DNA of 6,700 nt from an uncultured Prevotellaceae bacterium (GTDB lineage: Bacteria; Bacteroidota; Bacteroidia; Bacteroidales; Bacteroidaceae): positions 1-6,700 of the forward strand of contig CAMOSA010000132.1 in the NCBI GenBank assembly GCA_946624335.1, in the 5' to 3' direction. Of the stretch, positions 1-5,101 are shown piece after piece. Positions within the stretch are counted from its first letter, which is position 1. The number at the start of each line of letters is the position of its first letter. Under the pieces are notes generated by a model. It worked only from the letters and a program-made list of their open reading frames with translations, was not told the DNA's origin and ran no database searches. Made by a program: the position numbers and the translations under genes.

Positions 1-58
1 ATGTGCAACTTTTTTAGCATAAATGTTTTATAGAATTAATTCATCCAACAGGTATTCA

Positions 59-88
59 TTGTCTATTCAGAATTTATTTGTACTTTTG
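59..88 (+). promoter_or_regulatory. Bacteroidales-type promoter of the 399-aa gene
   Basis: A TACTTTTG box at 81-88 matches the Bacteroidales -7 consensus TAnnTTTG. A TTG at 59-61 lies 19 nt upstream, the expected spacing for the -33 element. Transcription would start near position 94-97, giving a leader of about 160 nt before the ATG at 259. Bases 1-58 are AT-rich and hold nothing I can assign. Confidence 0.75.
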
Positions 89-99
89 CAACGATTTTA

Positions 100-195
100 A
101 GGTAAAAAACTTACCTCAACCACCTGGCCGAGATAGTGTGCGCTATCAGCCATGCTACGAGCGTGGCAGTGAAAGGCTCACACCTTTCTCACGGC
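100..195 (+). promoter_or_regulatory. Structured 5' leader with three adjacent hairpins
   Basis: Between the promoter and the start codon the transcript can form a small hairpin (100-105 with 111-116) and then three back-to-back stem-loops separated by single A residues: 132-136/143-147 (5 bp), 149-155/161-167 (7 bp with one G-U pair and a 5-nt loop) and 169-176/183-192 (8 bp with a 2-nt bulge). A short GCCG/CGGC helix (127-130 with 192-195) could enclose them as a multi-branch junction, at the cost of one pair of the last stem. This density of pairing suggests a cis-regulatory RNA or a structured 5' end. It does not match any riboswitch class I can recall and lacks tRNA hallmarks. The pairing is seen in the sequence; the regulatory role is inferred. 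Confidence 0.45.
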
Positions 196-258
196 GACTA
201 AATGGAAATTGGAACCGAGGATATAAATAAGATATTGTAAGTAAATAAGTATTAAAAT

Positions 259-1458
259 ATGGTGTACGATAGACACATAGATAAGACTGAAGAAGAGCTC
301 CGCGAGTTGAGAGATGTATACAGCAGAAACGAGGTGGATCGTTTTACAGACGGTTTGGTTTCAGGAAGAATCAATAGCGAAGAGAAGGTCATTGAGTTCA
401 CAAATTTCATTCGCACCAGTGACGGTCTCACGCAGTTGGAGTTTTCTCGTTTGAAGAGGCTGAAAGATGAAGGCTTCATAGATAAGTTTGCCACCAACTA
501 CAATAAACGTTTCAGCACGTGCCACATGCTCATGAATAGGATGCGTAGCGGTGTCAGCAGAGGTATGCAGATGCTTGAGACGCTGTGCGAGAAGAAGCGT
601 TCGCGCGGATACTCCAATTCGAAACGCAAGGTGATAGATCATTCCAAAATGGGTAAAAGCCCCTATACTTTTTCGCTTTGGGGCTTGGAGTACTACATTG
701 ATTCAGTTCGAGTCTTGTACAACGAAATCCTTTCCTATGAGAACCATTTGAGCGAATGCATAGATTTGTGCCTATACATCATTCAGCAAGTAGCCTACAT
801 CAGGAACCATCCCGAGAGTGCCTATGAAAAGCACCAAAATAGCCGTCAGCAGGTATTGCTGAACAATCGTTCTGTCATTAAGCATTTTATCGGCATGAAT
901 GAGGAGATGGAGAACAATCTTATGGAGAAGGTGGAGGGTTGGAAGCACGAAAAGAAGAGCATGGAAGAAATCAGCGCCATGCTCTATCACACGTTGGACG
1001 AAGATGAATACAACAACTGGATTATCAGCGAAGAAGTGATGGCGGCCCGCAGGAAGGGCATCACCAATCAGGAGCGTGCGCTCTGGGGTGATGACAAGCA
1101 GCAGGTGATGCGCTGCAGGACAGCATATTCACATATTGACGAGCTCAACCCAGAGGGACAAAAAGAGCGCATCGGTGGCAAGTTTCTGGCTTTACTGCTG
1201 AATTGGTCCAAGGTTCAGCCCGGGCGTGGGGTAGAGTACTGGCTGACATATTTTACGGACTTTTACAAGTCAAGTGGCGGCGTGTTGACACCAGTCAAAA
1301 TTGGTGCGGTAAAAAGAGGACTGACCCAGATATTGATGGGTGACATTAAAAAGGAAGAGGTGGATGAATTTAATAAGACCATGGACACGCTCGTACAGAA
1401 ATACATGATAACACCTGCTGAACAAGAAAAAATTGTGAAAACAGCCGTCAACTTTTGA
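259..1458 (+). CDS. Unrecognised 399-aa protein, Bacteroidales type
   Basis: I do not recognise a family and assign no function. The ATG at 259 is the likely start because an in-frame TAA lies just upstream at 253-255; no Shine-Dalgarno is visible, which is normal in this phylum. The protein looks soluble and mostly helical. It has a highly charged N-terminus (about residues 1-40), a basic patch at 111-124 (EKKRSR followed by KRK), and a C-terminal third with a better-defined stretch around residues 318-345 (QPGRGVEYWLTYFTDFY). There is no signal peptide and no convincing membrane helix. Codons are more A/T-rich than in the genes from 1923 onward, which hints at a separate origin. The gene has its own promoter, structured leader and terminator, so it appears monocistronic. 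Its place beside a helicase-primase-like pair makes a role in an accessory element possible, but that is inference only. Confidence 0.85.
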   Translation: MVYDRHIDKTEEELRELRDVYSRNEVDRFTDGLVSGRINSEEKVIEFTNFIRTSDGLTQLEFSRLKRLKDEGFIDKFATNYNKRFSTCHMLMNRMRSGVSRGMQMLETLCEKKRSRGYSNSKRKVIDHSKMGKSPYTFSLWGLEYYIDSVRVLYNEILSYENHLSECIDLCLYIIQQVAYIRNHPESAYEKHQNSRQQVLLNNRSVIKHFIGMNEEMENNLMEKVEGWKHEKKSMEEISAMLYHTLDEDEYNNWIISEEVMAARRKGITNQERALWGDDKQQVMRCRTAYSHIDELNPEGQKERIGGKFLALLLNWSKVQPGRGVEYWLTYFTDFYKSSGGVLTPVKIGAVKRGLTQILMGDIKKEEVDEFNKTMDTLVQKYMITPAEQEKIVKTAVNF

Positions 1459-1486
1459 CTTTTTTCAATTCCATACGCACCTATAC

Positions 1487-1521
1487 GGGTTGGTTCTTAT
1501 GAGGACCAACCCTGTTTTTTT
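1487..1521 (+). terminator. Rho-independent terminator after the 399-aa gene
   Basis: GGGTTGGTTC (1487-1496) pairs with GGACCAACCC (1503-1512) with one G-U pair, leaving a 6-nt loop. A G at 1514 is followed by seven T residues (1515-1521). This is a textbook intrinsic terminator, 28 bp past the stop codon. Confidence 0.9.
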
Positions 1522-1543
1522 GACCGTAAATTCAGTATGTTCA

Positions 1544-1567
1544 GTCAAAAGTTTGCCAACTTTTGAC
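1544..1567. repeat. Perfect 10-bp inverted repeat, 4-nt spacer
   Basis: GTCAAAAGTT (1544-1553) and AACTTTTGAC (1558-1567) are exact reverse complements around the spacer TGCC. The symmetry and 14-bp centre spacing suit a dimeric DNA-binding protein. It has no T-tract, so it is unlikely to be a terminator. The right arm is also a direct repeat of 1450-1459. From here to 1730 the only other content is the third motif copy (1586-1594) and AT-rich DNA. Confidence 0.65.
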
Positions 1568-1730
1568 GATTCTTGTGCTCTTGCAGTCAAAAGTATCGTC
1601 AACTTTAGCTGCCACCGTTCAGCAACCTGTCAAATTTCACACTAACGATGGGCAAAAGTACAAAAGAATCAGTCAGTTTACATCATTTGAGCAAGTCAAT
1701 AATTTCGTGTGATATTTGAAAGGATATGTG

Positions 1731-1738
1731 TACCTTTG
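1731..1738 (+). promoter_or_regulatory. -7 box of the promoter for the ATPase gene
   Basis: TACCTTTG matches the Bacteroidales TAnnTTTG consensus and is followed by CA, as is common. No well-spaced -33 TTTG is present: the TTTG at 1715-1718 is too close, so the upstream element is weak or degenerate. Transcription would start near 1744-1748. Confidence 0.6.
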
Positions 1739-1745
1739 CAGCTGG

Positions 1746-1922
1746 AGAAAGCTCTCTCCGGGCGCAAGTTGTATTTGTGGCGGGTGAGTAATCCTCTGCA
1801 CATATTCTATAGGTTATGTGTTAGGACAAGGAAACATCCTGAGCACGGGACCTGTCAGGCTCTGAAATCGTCTATGGGGCTTGAAGTGCGAGACACAAAC
1901 TTCCATAAATGATAGAACAAAG
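1746..1922 (+). promoter_or_regulatory. Long 5' leader of the ATPase gene
   Basis: About 175 nt separate the probable transcription start from the chosen ATG. Only modest pairing is visible: GGAGA/TCTCC near 1744-1758, CACATA/TATGTG at 1799-1804/1815-1820, and CCTGA/TCAGG at 1838-1842/1855-1859. A short open frame across 1709-1912 has no protein-like composition. I see no recognisable riboswitch and no clear ribosome binding site. Confidence 0.35.
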
Positions 1923-3029
1923 ATGGAAGCTACAAATCCCCAAGTCCTGGCCGACGCTATCGTCGCCCAGGCAGTAGCCCAGCCGACCTCCGAGGAGCAG
2001 GCTCGGGCCCAGCAGTTGGCAGAGCTCATGGCGCTGCGCATTACCACCTCGACCGTCGTCGAGGAGGAAAAGTACGCGCTGTCGGTCGATGGCGTAGGAT
2101 TCTTCGCCCTCGGCGACATCCACGGCCTCAAAGGCAAGCAAAAGACCGGCAAGAGCGCCGTGCTGAAGGTCTGCGCCGCTGCCTTGCTCTGCGGTCAGAT
2201 GTTCCGCGTCAAGTCGGAACTGACGGAACCCACGGTGCTCTTCCTCGACACTGAGCAGAAGGCGTCGGACGTCAAGCTCATCATCGACGAGATCAAGCAG
2301 ATGACACCGTGCTCGGACGAGTACATCGACCAGCACCTGTATCTCTACCCACTGCGTCGCAAGAGCTACGACTCTCTGCTTGCCGACACACGCTTGCTCA
2401 TCGAGACGATCAAGCCGCAGGTGGTCTTCATCGACGGTCTGGTGGACTACGTCGCCTCGTTCAACGACGAGGTCATGTCGCGTGAGCTCATCCACGACCT
2501 CCTGCAGATCTGCGAGGAGCACGGCTGCGCCATCGTCAACGTGCTGCACGAGAATAAGGCCGCCGACGACCCGAACATGCGCGGCCACCTCGGCACCGTG
2601 CTCTCGCAGAAAGCAGGCTCCGTGCTGCAGTGCCAGAAGGCCAAGTCGGGCATCATCAGCGTCAGCTGTCCCGATGCACGCCACGGCAACATGCCGACGT
2701 GGAACATCCGTTTCAACGACGAAGGCCATCTCGTCGACGCCGACGCTGAGCACCATCAAGAGCAGCAGGCCAAACGCGAACGCAAGCAGGCCGCCAAGCA
2801 GGAGGCCCGGGAGCTCGTCGAGAAGAGCCGCCTCGAAGCTGCCCTGCACATCATTGCCGAGGCTGGCGGCACGATAGCCCGCAACGTCCTGACCAAGCGC
2901 TTGGAAGAAGCGACCAAGCTATCGCGAACACCGGTCTCCAAGTTCATCACGAAGATGGTGAAGGACGGCAAGCTCTGCGAGAACGGCAAGATGATCACCG
3001 CAAGCCCCGAACTGGCTTTGCCATTCTGA
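1923..3029 (+). CDS. RepA-like P-loop ATPase (AAA_25/RecA-type helicase family)
   Basis: This is a RecA-fold ATPase of the type represented by plasmid replicative helicase RepA and related AAA_25 proteins. It probably uses ATP to act on DNA as a helicase or helicase-like motor. With the ATG at 1923 it has 368 residues. The Walker A motif GKQKTGKS lies at 71-78; the strand VLFLDTEQ at 105-112 carries the Asp-Thr-Glu typical of the RepA group; the Walker B strand VVFIDG lies at 167-172; and a LHEN motif follows a further strand near residues 210-215. An Ala/Glu/Lys/Arg-rich probable coiled coil spans roughly 277-310, followed by a small helical tail that looks like a winged helix. An in-frame TTG at 1881 would add 14 residues, but the ATG is preferred because the extra residues look unrelated to the fold. 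The next gene encodes a primase-like protein, so a split helicase-primase pair is the best reading. Helicase activity is inferred, not shown. Confidence 0.85.
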   Translation: MEATNPQVLADAIVAQAVAQPTSEEQARAQQLAELMALRITTSTVVEEEKYALSVDGVGFFALGDIHGLKGKQKTGKSAVLKVCAAALLCGQMFRVKSELTEPTVLFLDTEQKASDVKLIIDEIKQMTPCSDEYIDQHLYLYPLRRKSYDSLLADTRLLIETIKPQVVFIDGLVDYVASFNDEVMSRELIHDLLQICEEHGCAIVNVLHENKAADDPNMRGHLGTVLSQKAGSVLQCQKAKSGIISVSCPDARHGNMPTWNIRFNDEGHLVDADAEHHQEQQAKRERKQAAKQEARELVEKSRLEAALHIIAEAGGTIARNVLTKRLEEATKLSRTPVSKFITKMVKDGKLCENGKMITASPELALPF

Positions 3030-3054
3030 CGCGGGCTGAGAACATGTTCCTGTG

Positions 3055-3095
3055 CGTTTGTTCTTCCTCCTTTATATAGGTAGGAAGAACGAACG
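3055..3095 (+). other. Strong intergenic hairpin between ATPase and primase-type genes
   Basis: A 14-nt arm at 3055-3068 pairs with 3082-3095 with a single G-U wobble, and CCT/AGG (3069-3071 with 3078-3080) extends the stem after a one-base bulge, leaving a 6-nt loop. No T-tract follows, so it is a poor intrinsic terminator. It fills most of the 117-bp gap, and no convincing TAnnTTTG promoter lies between it and the next gene. An RNA-processing, stability or attenuation role is therefore more likely. Three GAAC units in tandem lie at its right edge. Confidence 0.55.
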
Positions 3096-3146
3096 AACGG
3101 GAATTCACAAAGACAAGAACAAAAAACAAATCACTTCTACGATTAT

Positions 3147-4085
3147 ATGAATACAGACTACCGATATCAATTGGACAGCCCCCGCGTGACGGGGCGCCGT
3201 CAACAGAAGACCACCTGCCCACAATGTGGTCGCCGTAAGTGCTTCGTGCGTTACGTAGATACGCATGACGACTATCGCTACCTCAACGACAACGTAGGCC
3301 GCTGCGATCACGAACAGTCGTGCGGCTACCACTACCGCCCGTCGGAATACTTCCGTGACCATCCTTGGATGAAAAAGGAGACGACAAGCGCTCAGCCTCG
3401 GACGCAAGCATCACCCTCGCCACAGCGTCTGACACCCTTGTCCATGCAGCTGGTCGACGCTTGTCATTCGCCGCAAAGCACCTTCTGGCTGTGGTACGCC
3501 AGCCGTTGTGCCCGAGCGCTTGGCTTCGATTCCGAGACGGTAAGACGTGTCTACGAGAGTTATCACATCGGAGTGGCCGATCATGGCGACATCATCTTCT
3601 GGCAAATCGATGAGCAGCAACGCGTGCGTACGGGCCACATCATGACCTATGGCCCCGACGGCCATCGTCACGGCCACAGCGGATGGGTTCACGATGACCT
3701 GCAACGCGGACGGATGCGCGGCCAGCTGCCTGATGGCTTCGTCCTCCAGCAATGTCTCTTCGGTCAGCACTTGCTGCCTGCGCGCCCCGAAGCTCACGTC
3801 GGCATCGTCGAGAGCGAGAAGACAGCTCTCATCATGGCAGCACGACACCCGCAGATACTGTGGCTCGCCACCTGCGGCAGCAGTGGCTTGAGCCCCGACA
3901 AGCTGGAGTGCCTGCGCGGCCGACGCTTCACACTCTTCCCCGACAGCGGCTGCTTCGACAAATGGAAGGGCGTGATGGACAACACCAAAGGACTGCAATA
4001 CGCCATCTCAGACGGCCTCGAGGCCTATCCGCCAAACACGGACCTGGCCGACTTGCTGCTCAAGTCAAGAGAAGAACCCTCCTAA
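3147..4085 (+). CDS. Zinc-ribbon/Toprim-like primase-type protein (DUF6371-like)
   Basis: This 312-aa protein combines an N-terminal zinc ribbon with a C-terminal Toprim-like domain, the architecture of DNA primases. Cys24 and Cys27 (TTCPQCGRRKC) with Cys53 and Cys59 (GRCDHEQSCGYHY) can bind one zinc. The middle, about 95-200, is less distinctive. The Toprim-like part begins with a strand ending in Glu222 (VGIVESEKTAL), continues through ATCGSSGLS (241-249), and reaches FPDSGCFDKW (264-273), where Asp266 would be the metal ligand. The usual DxD pair is reduced, as I recall for the Bacteroidetes DUF6371 group, so catalytic activity is uncertain. It starts 117 bp after the RepA-like ATPase gene and probably shares its transcript. 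Together they resemble the two halves of a T7-type primase-helicase. The family name is from memory; the zinc ribbon and Toprim features are visible. Its TAA stop lies inside a tandem repeat. Confidence 0.8.
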   Translation: MNTDYRYQLDSPRVTGRRQQKTTCPQCGRRKCFVRYVDTHDDYRYLNDNVGRCDHEQSCGYHYRPSEYFRDHPWMKKETTSAQPRTQASPSPQRLTPLSMQLVDACHSPQSTFWLWYASRCARALGFDSETVRRVYESYHIGVADHGDIIFWQIDEQQRVRTGHIMTYGPDGHRHGHSGWVHDDLQRGRMRGQLPDGFVLQQCLFGQHLLPARPEAHVGIVESEKTALIMAARHPQILWLATCGSSGLSPDKLECLRGRRFTLFPDSGCFDKWKGVMDNTKGLQYAISDGLEAYPPNTDLADLLLKSREEPS

Positions 4086-4117
4086 GAGTCTGCGCCCACC
4101 CTCCTAAGAGTCTACGC
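4076..4117 (+). repeat. 22-bp tandem duplication spanning the stop codon
   Basis: ACCCTCCTAAGAGTCT followed by GCGC or ACGC occurs at 4076-4095 and again at 4098-4117, with one mismatch over 20 bases and a period of 22. The first copy includes the last codons and the TAA stop (4083-4085) of the primase-type gene. Each copy can pair with the same downstream arm at 4123-4137. Confidence 0.8.
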
Positions 4118-4137
4118 AAAGTCTCTTAGGAGGGTGG
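4096..4137 (+). terminator. 15-bp perfect hairpin after the primase-type gene
   Basis: CCACCCTCCTAAGAG (4096-4110) pairs perfectly with CTCTTAGGAGGGTGG (4123-4137) around a 12-nt loop. Its position just past the stop codon, ahead of a new promoter at 4190, suits a transcript 3' end. There is no T-tract on either strand, so intrinsic termination is uncertain; it may instead protect the 3' end. The copy at 4077-4088 is an alternative left arm. Confidence 0.5.
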
Positions 4138-4189
4138 AAGAGAGGTGGCGGAAAAACGTCAAAAAGACAGTAAAAAAGCGACAGAAATA

Positions 4190-4221
4190 TTTGGCTATTA
4201 GCGGAAAAAGTGTTATCTTTG
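4190..4221 (+). promoter_or_regulatory. Bacteroidales-type promoter of the HU-like gene
   Basis: TTTG at 4190-4193 and TATCTTTG at 4214-4221 are separated by 20 nt, a very good match to the -33/-7 promoter of this phylum. Transcription would begin near 4227-4230, leaving a leader of about 165 nt before the ATG at 4393. The HU-like gene is thus independent of the upstream pair. Confidence 0.8.
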
Positions 4222-4228
4222 CAGTGGC

Positions 4229-4392
4229 TAAAGGGATAAGGAAAGAGCCGATTGTGAGGCGACCCGACGACCAGGAAAATCGCGCGCGAGATGGACCGAG
4301 GACAAGAGGTGACCCGAACAGGAGGTGAGAGGCCGACCCCCGGAGCCGACAGATAACCCCTTTCATTAACCATTTTAAATCTTAGTACCACT
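4229..4392 (+). promoter_or_regulatory. Long purine-rich 5' leader of the HU-like gene
   Basis: The leader is rich in G and A and holds an imperfect direct repeat, GAGGcGACCCGA at 4256-4267 and GAGGtGACCCGA at 4306-4317, exactly 50 nt apart. A perfect palindrome TCGCGCGCGA (4280-4289) lies between the copies. AAAGGG (4230-4235) could pair with CCCTTT (4358-4363) and enclose the whole region. The last 25 nt are AT-rich and unstructured, leaving the start codon open. A post-transcriptional control role is possible but inferred. Confidence 0.4.
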
Positions 4393-4872
4393 ATGATTGA
4401 CTACGCACTTGCACTCATGGCCAACCCCATGAAGCCCGAAGAGGGCAAGAAGGCCTACGCCTTCCTCCAGAGCCGCGGAACGCTAAGCGTCGATGAGATC
4501 GCTGACCACATGGTATCACACGGCTGCAACTACGACCGTGGCGACATCATCGCCGTCATCGCCAAGCTGGTGAGCTGCTCCAAGGAGCTGATGCTCGACG
4601 GCTACCGTATCCAGCTGGGTGACCTGGGCAAGCTCTACCTGACGGTGCAGAGCGACGGCGCCGAGTCGAAGGAGAAGTTCACGCGCGCCAACATTCGCTC
4701 CATCAACGTCAACTTCGCGGCATCCAAGCTCTACAGCGACTTGATCCAGAAGGTCTCACTCCACCGTGTGCCCACACGCAAGGCCGTCGCCGCCACGCTC
4801 GAAGCCGAGCTGTCCGGCCAGACCAGCGCCGACTGGACACCCGTCCCCGAAGACGAAGAGCAGCAGCCCTAA
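4393..4872 (+). CDS. HU-like DNA-binding protein (Bacteroidetes HU-HIG type)
   Basis: This 159-aa protein belongs to the Bacteroidetes HU-related group, larger than classical HU (about 90 aa). These proteins are thought to bind and bend DNA as dimers, in the nucleoid or on mobile elements. The N-terminus MIDYALALMANPMKPEEG, with its Asn-Pro-Met-Lys-Pro, is typical. Helices from about 18 to 65 form the dimerisation part, including the segment GTLSVDEIADHMVSHG. The strand-rich region near 72-85 (GYRIQLGDLGKLYLTV) and the polar stretch after it correspond to the HU saddle and DNA-binding arm. The C-terminal tail is acidic (PVPEDEEQQP). No Shine-Dalgarno is seen. The gene has its own promoter and terminator, so it is a monocistronic unit beside the helicase-primase pair. 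A shared role in replication is inferred from proximity only. Confidence 0.88.
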   Translation: MIDYALALMANPMKPEEGKKAYAFLQSRGTLSVDEIADHMVSHGCNYDRGDIIAVIAKLVSCSKELMLDGYRIQLGDLGKLYLTVQSDGAESKEKFTRANIRSINVNFAASKLYSDLIQKVSLHRVPTRKAVAATLEAELSGQTSADWTPVPEDEEQQP

Positions 4873-4895
4873 GCGTGGCATCGCATCGTGAGTGT

Positions 4896-4924
4896 GCTCG
4901 GCGGTTTTCCCGCCGAGCCTTTTT
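4896..4924 (+). terminator. Rho-independent terminator of the HU-like gene
   Basis: GCTCGGCGG (4896-4904) pairs perfectly with CCGCCGAGC (4910-4918) around a 5-nt loop, followed by five T residues at 4920-4924. It lies 23 bp after the HU-like stop codon and is a standard intrinsic terminator. Confidence 0.92.
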
Positions 4925-4931
4925 CGTCTCT

Positions 4932-4979
4932 CCCTCATCCCCCTACACCCCCTCCCTGTCCCCTCCGAAGGAATCCCCC
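4932..4979 (-). other. C-rich spacer; G-quadruplex consensus on the minus strand
   Basis: The + strand has C-runs at 4932-4934, 4939-4943, 4948-4952, 4954-4956, 4960-4963 and 4975-4979. On the minus strand these are G-runs of three or more separated by short loops, which fits the quadruplex consensus. No gene is evident between 4925 and the promoter at 5075. Confidence 0.45.
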
Positions 4980-5074
4980 TCCACCGCATCACAGAACGCG
5001 GCGGCTGATAGTTGAAGAACGTTAAAAGGGCGTAAAAACTCTTGGCGCCCCGCCGCCGTTTCGTCTAAAATGCG

Positions 5075-5082
5075 TACCTTTG
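5075..5082 (+). promoter_or_regulatory. -7 box of the MATE transporter promoter
   Basis: TACCTTTG is an exact TAnnTTTG match. No TTTG or TTG lies at the ideal upstream distance, so the -33 element is weak. The inferred transcription start (about 5088-5091) is only some 10-15 nt before the ATG at 5102, giving an unusually short leader. Confidence 0.6.
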
Positions 5083-5101
5083 CGGCCGATTTTCACGCGA
5101 T

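Larger units (their letters stand above)
1447..1612. repeat. Cluster of GTCAAAAGT motifs in both orientations
   Basis: The 9-mer GTCAAAAGT occurs four times in about 150 bp: reverse at 1451-1459, forward at 1544-1552, reverse at 1559-1567 and forward at 1586-1594. The first copy lies inside the imperfect palindrome GTCAACTTTTGAC (1447-1459), which contains the stop codon of the 399-aa gene. The last copy is part of a weaker inverted repeat running to 1612 (GCAG/CTGC and AAAGT/ACTTT arms). Clustered, oppositely oriented copies in non-coding DNA next to replication-type genes suggest protein-binding sites, for example an origin or operator. Nothing in the sequence proves this. The intrinsic terminator at 1487-1521 lies inside the cluster. 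Confidence 0.55.

Noticed and set aside
127..195. Possible tRNA from the cloverleaf-like pairing
   Set aside because: There is no 7-bp acceptor stem, no GTTCRA-type T-loop and no CCA-compatible end. The hairpin sizes do not fit tRNA arms.
1450..1567. Direct repeats AACTTTTGAC as attachment sites or a target-site duplication
   Set aside because: The two 10-bp copies flank only the terminator region, with no recombinase or insertion between them. They are better explained as members of the GTCAAAAGT cluster.
1709..1912. 67-aa open frame in the leader of the ATPase gene
   Set aside because: It starts upstream of the inferred transcription start, spans the promoter box and has no protein-like features.
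1881..1922. TTG at 1881 as the start of the ATPase
   Set aside because: It would add only 14 residues unlike the rest of the protein, and the ATG at 1923 leads directly into an ordinary N-terminus.
1872..2849. Long minus-strand open frame opposite the ATPase gene
   Set aside because: It mirrors a GC-rich coding region and its translation is a low-complexity Leu/Val/Ala/His/Asp-rich mix with no motif. The + strand frame has clear Walker motifs.
4134..4328. 64-aa basic open frame before the HU-like gene
   Set aside because: It begins inside the hairpin arm and runs through the HU promoter; its Lys/Arg richness reflects the purine-rich DNA.
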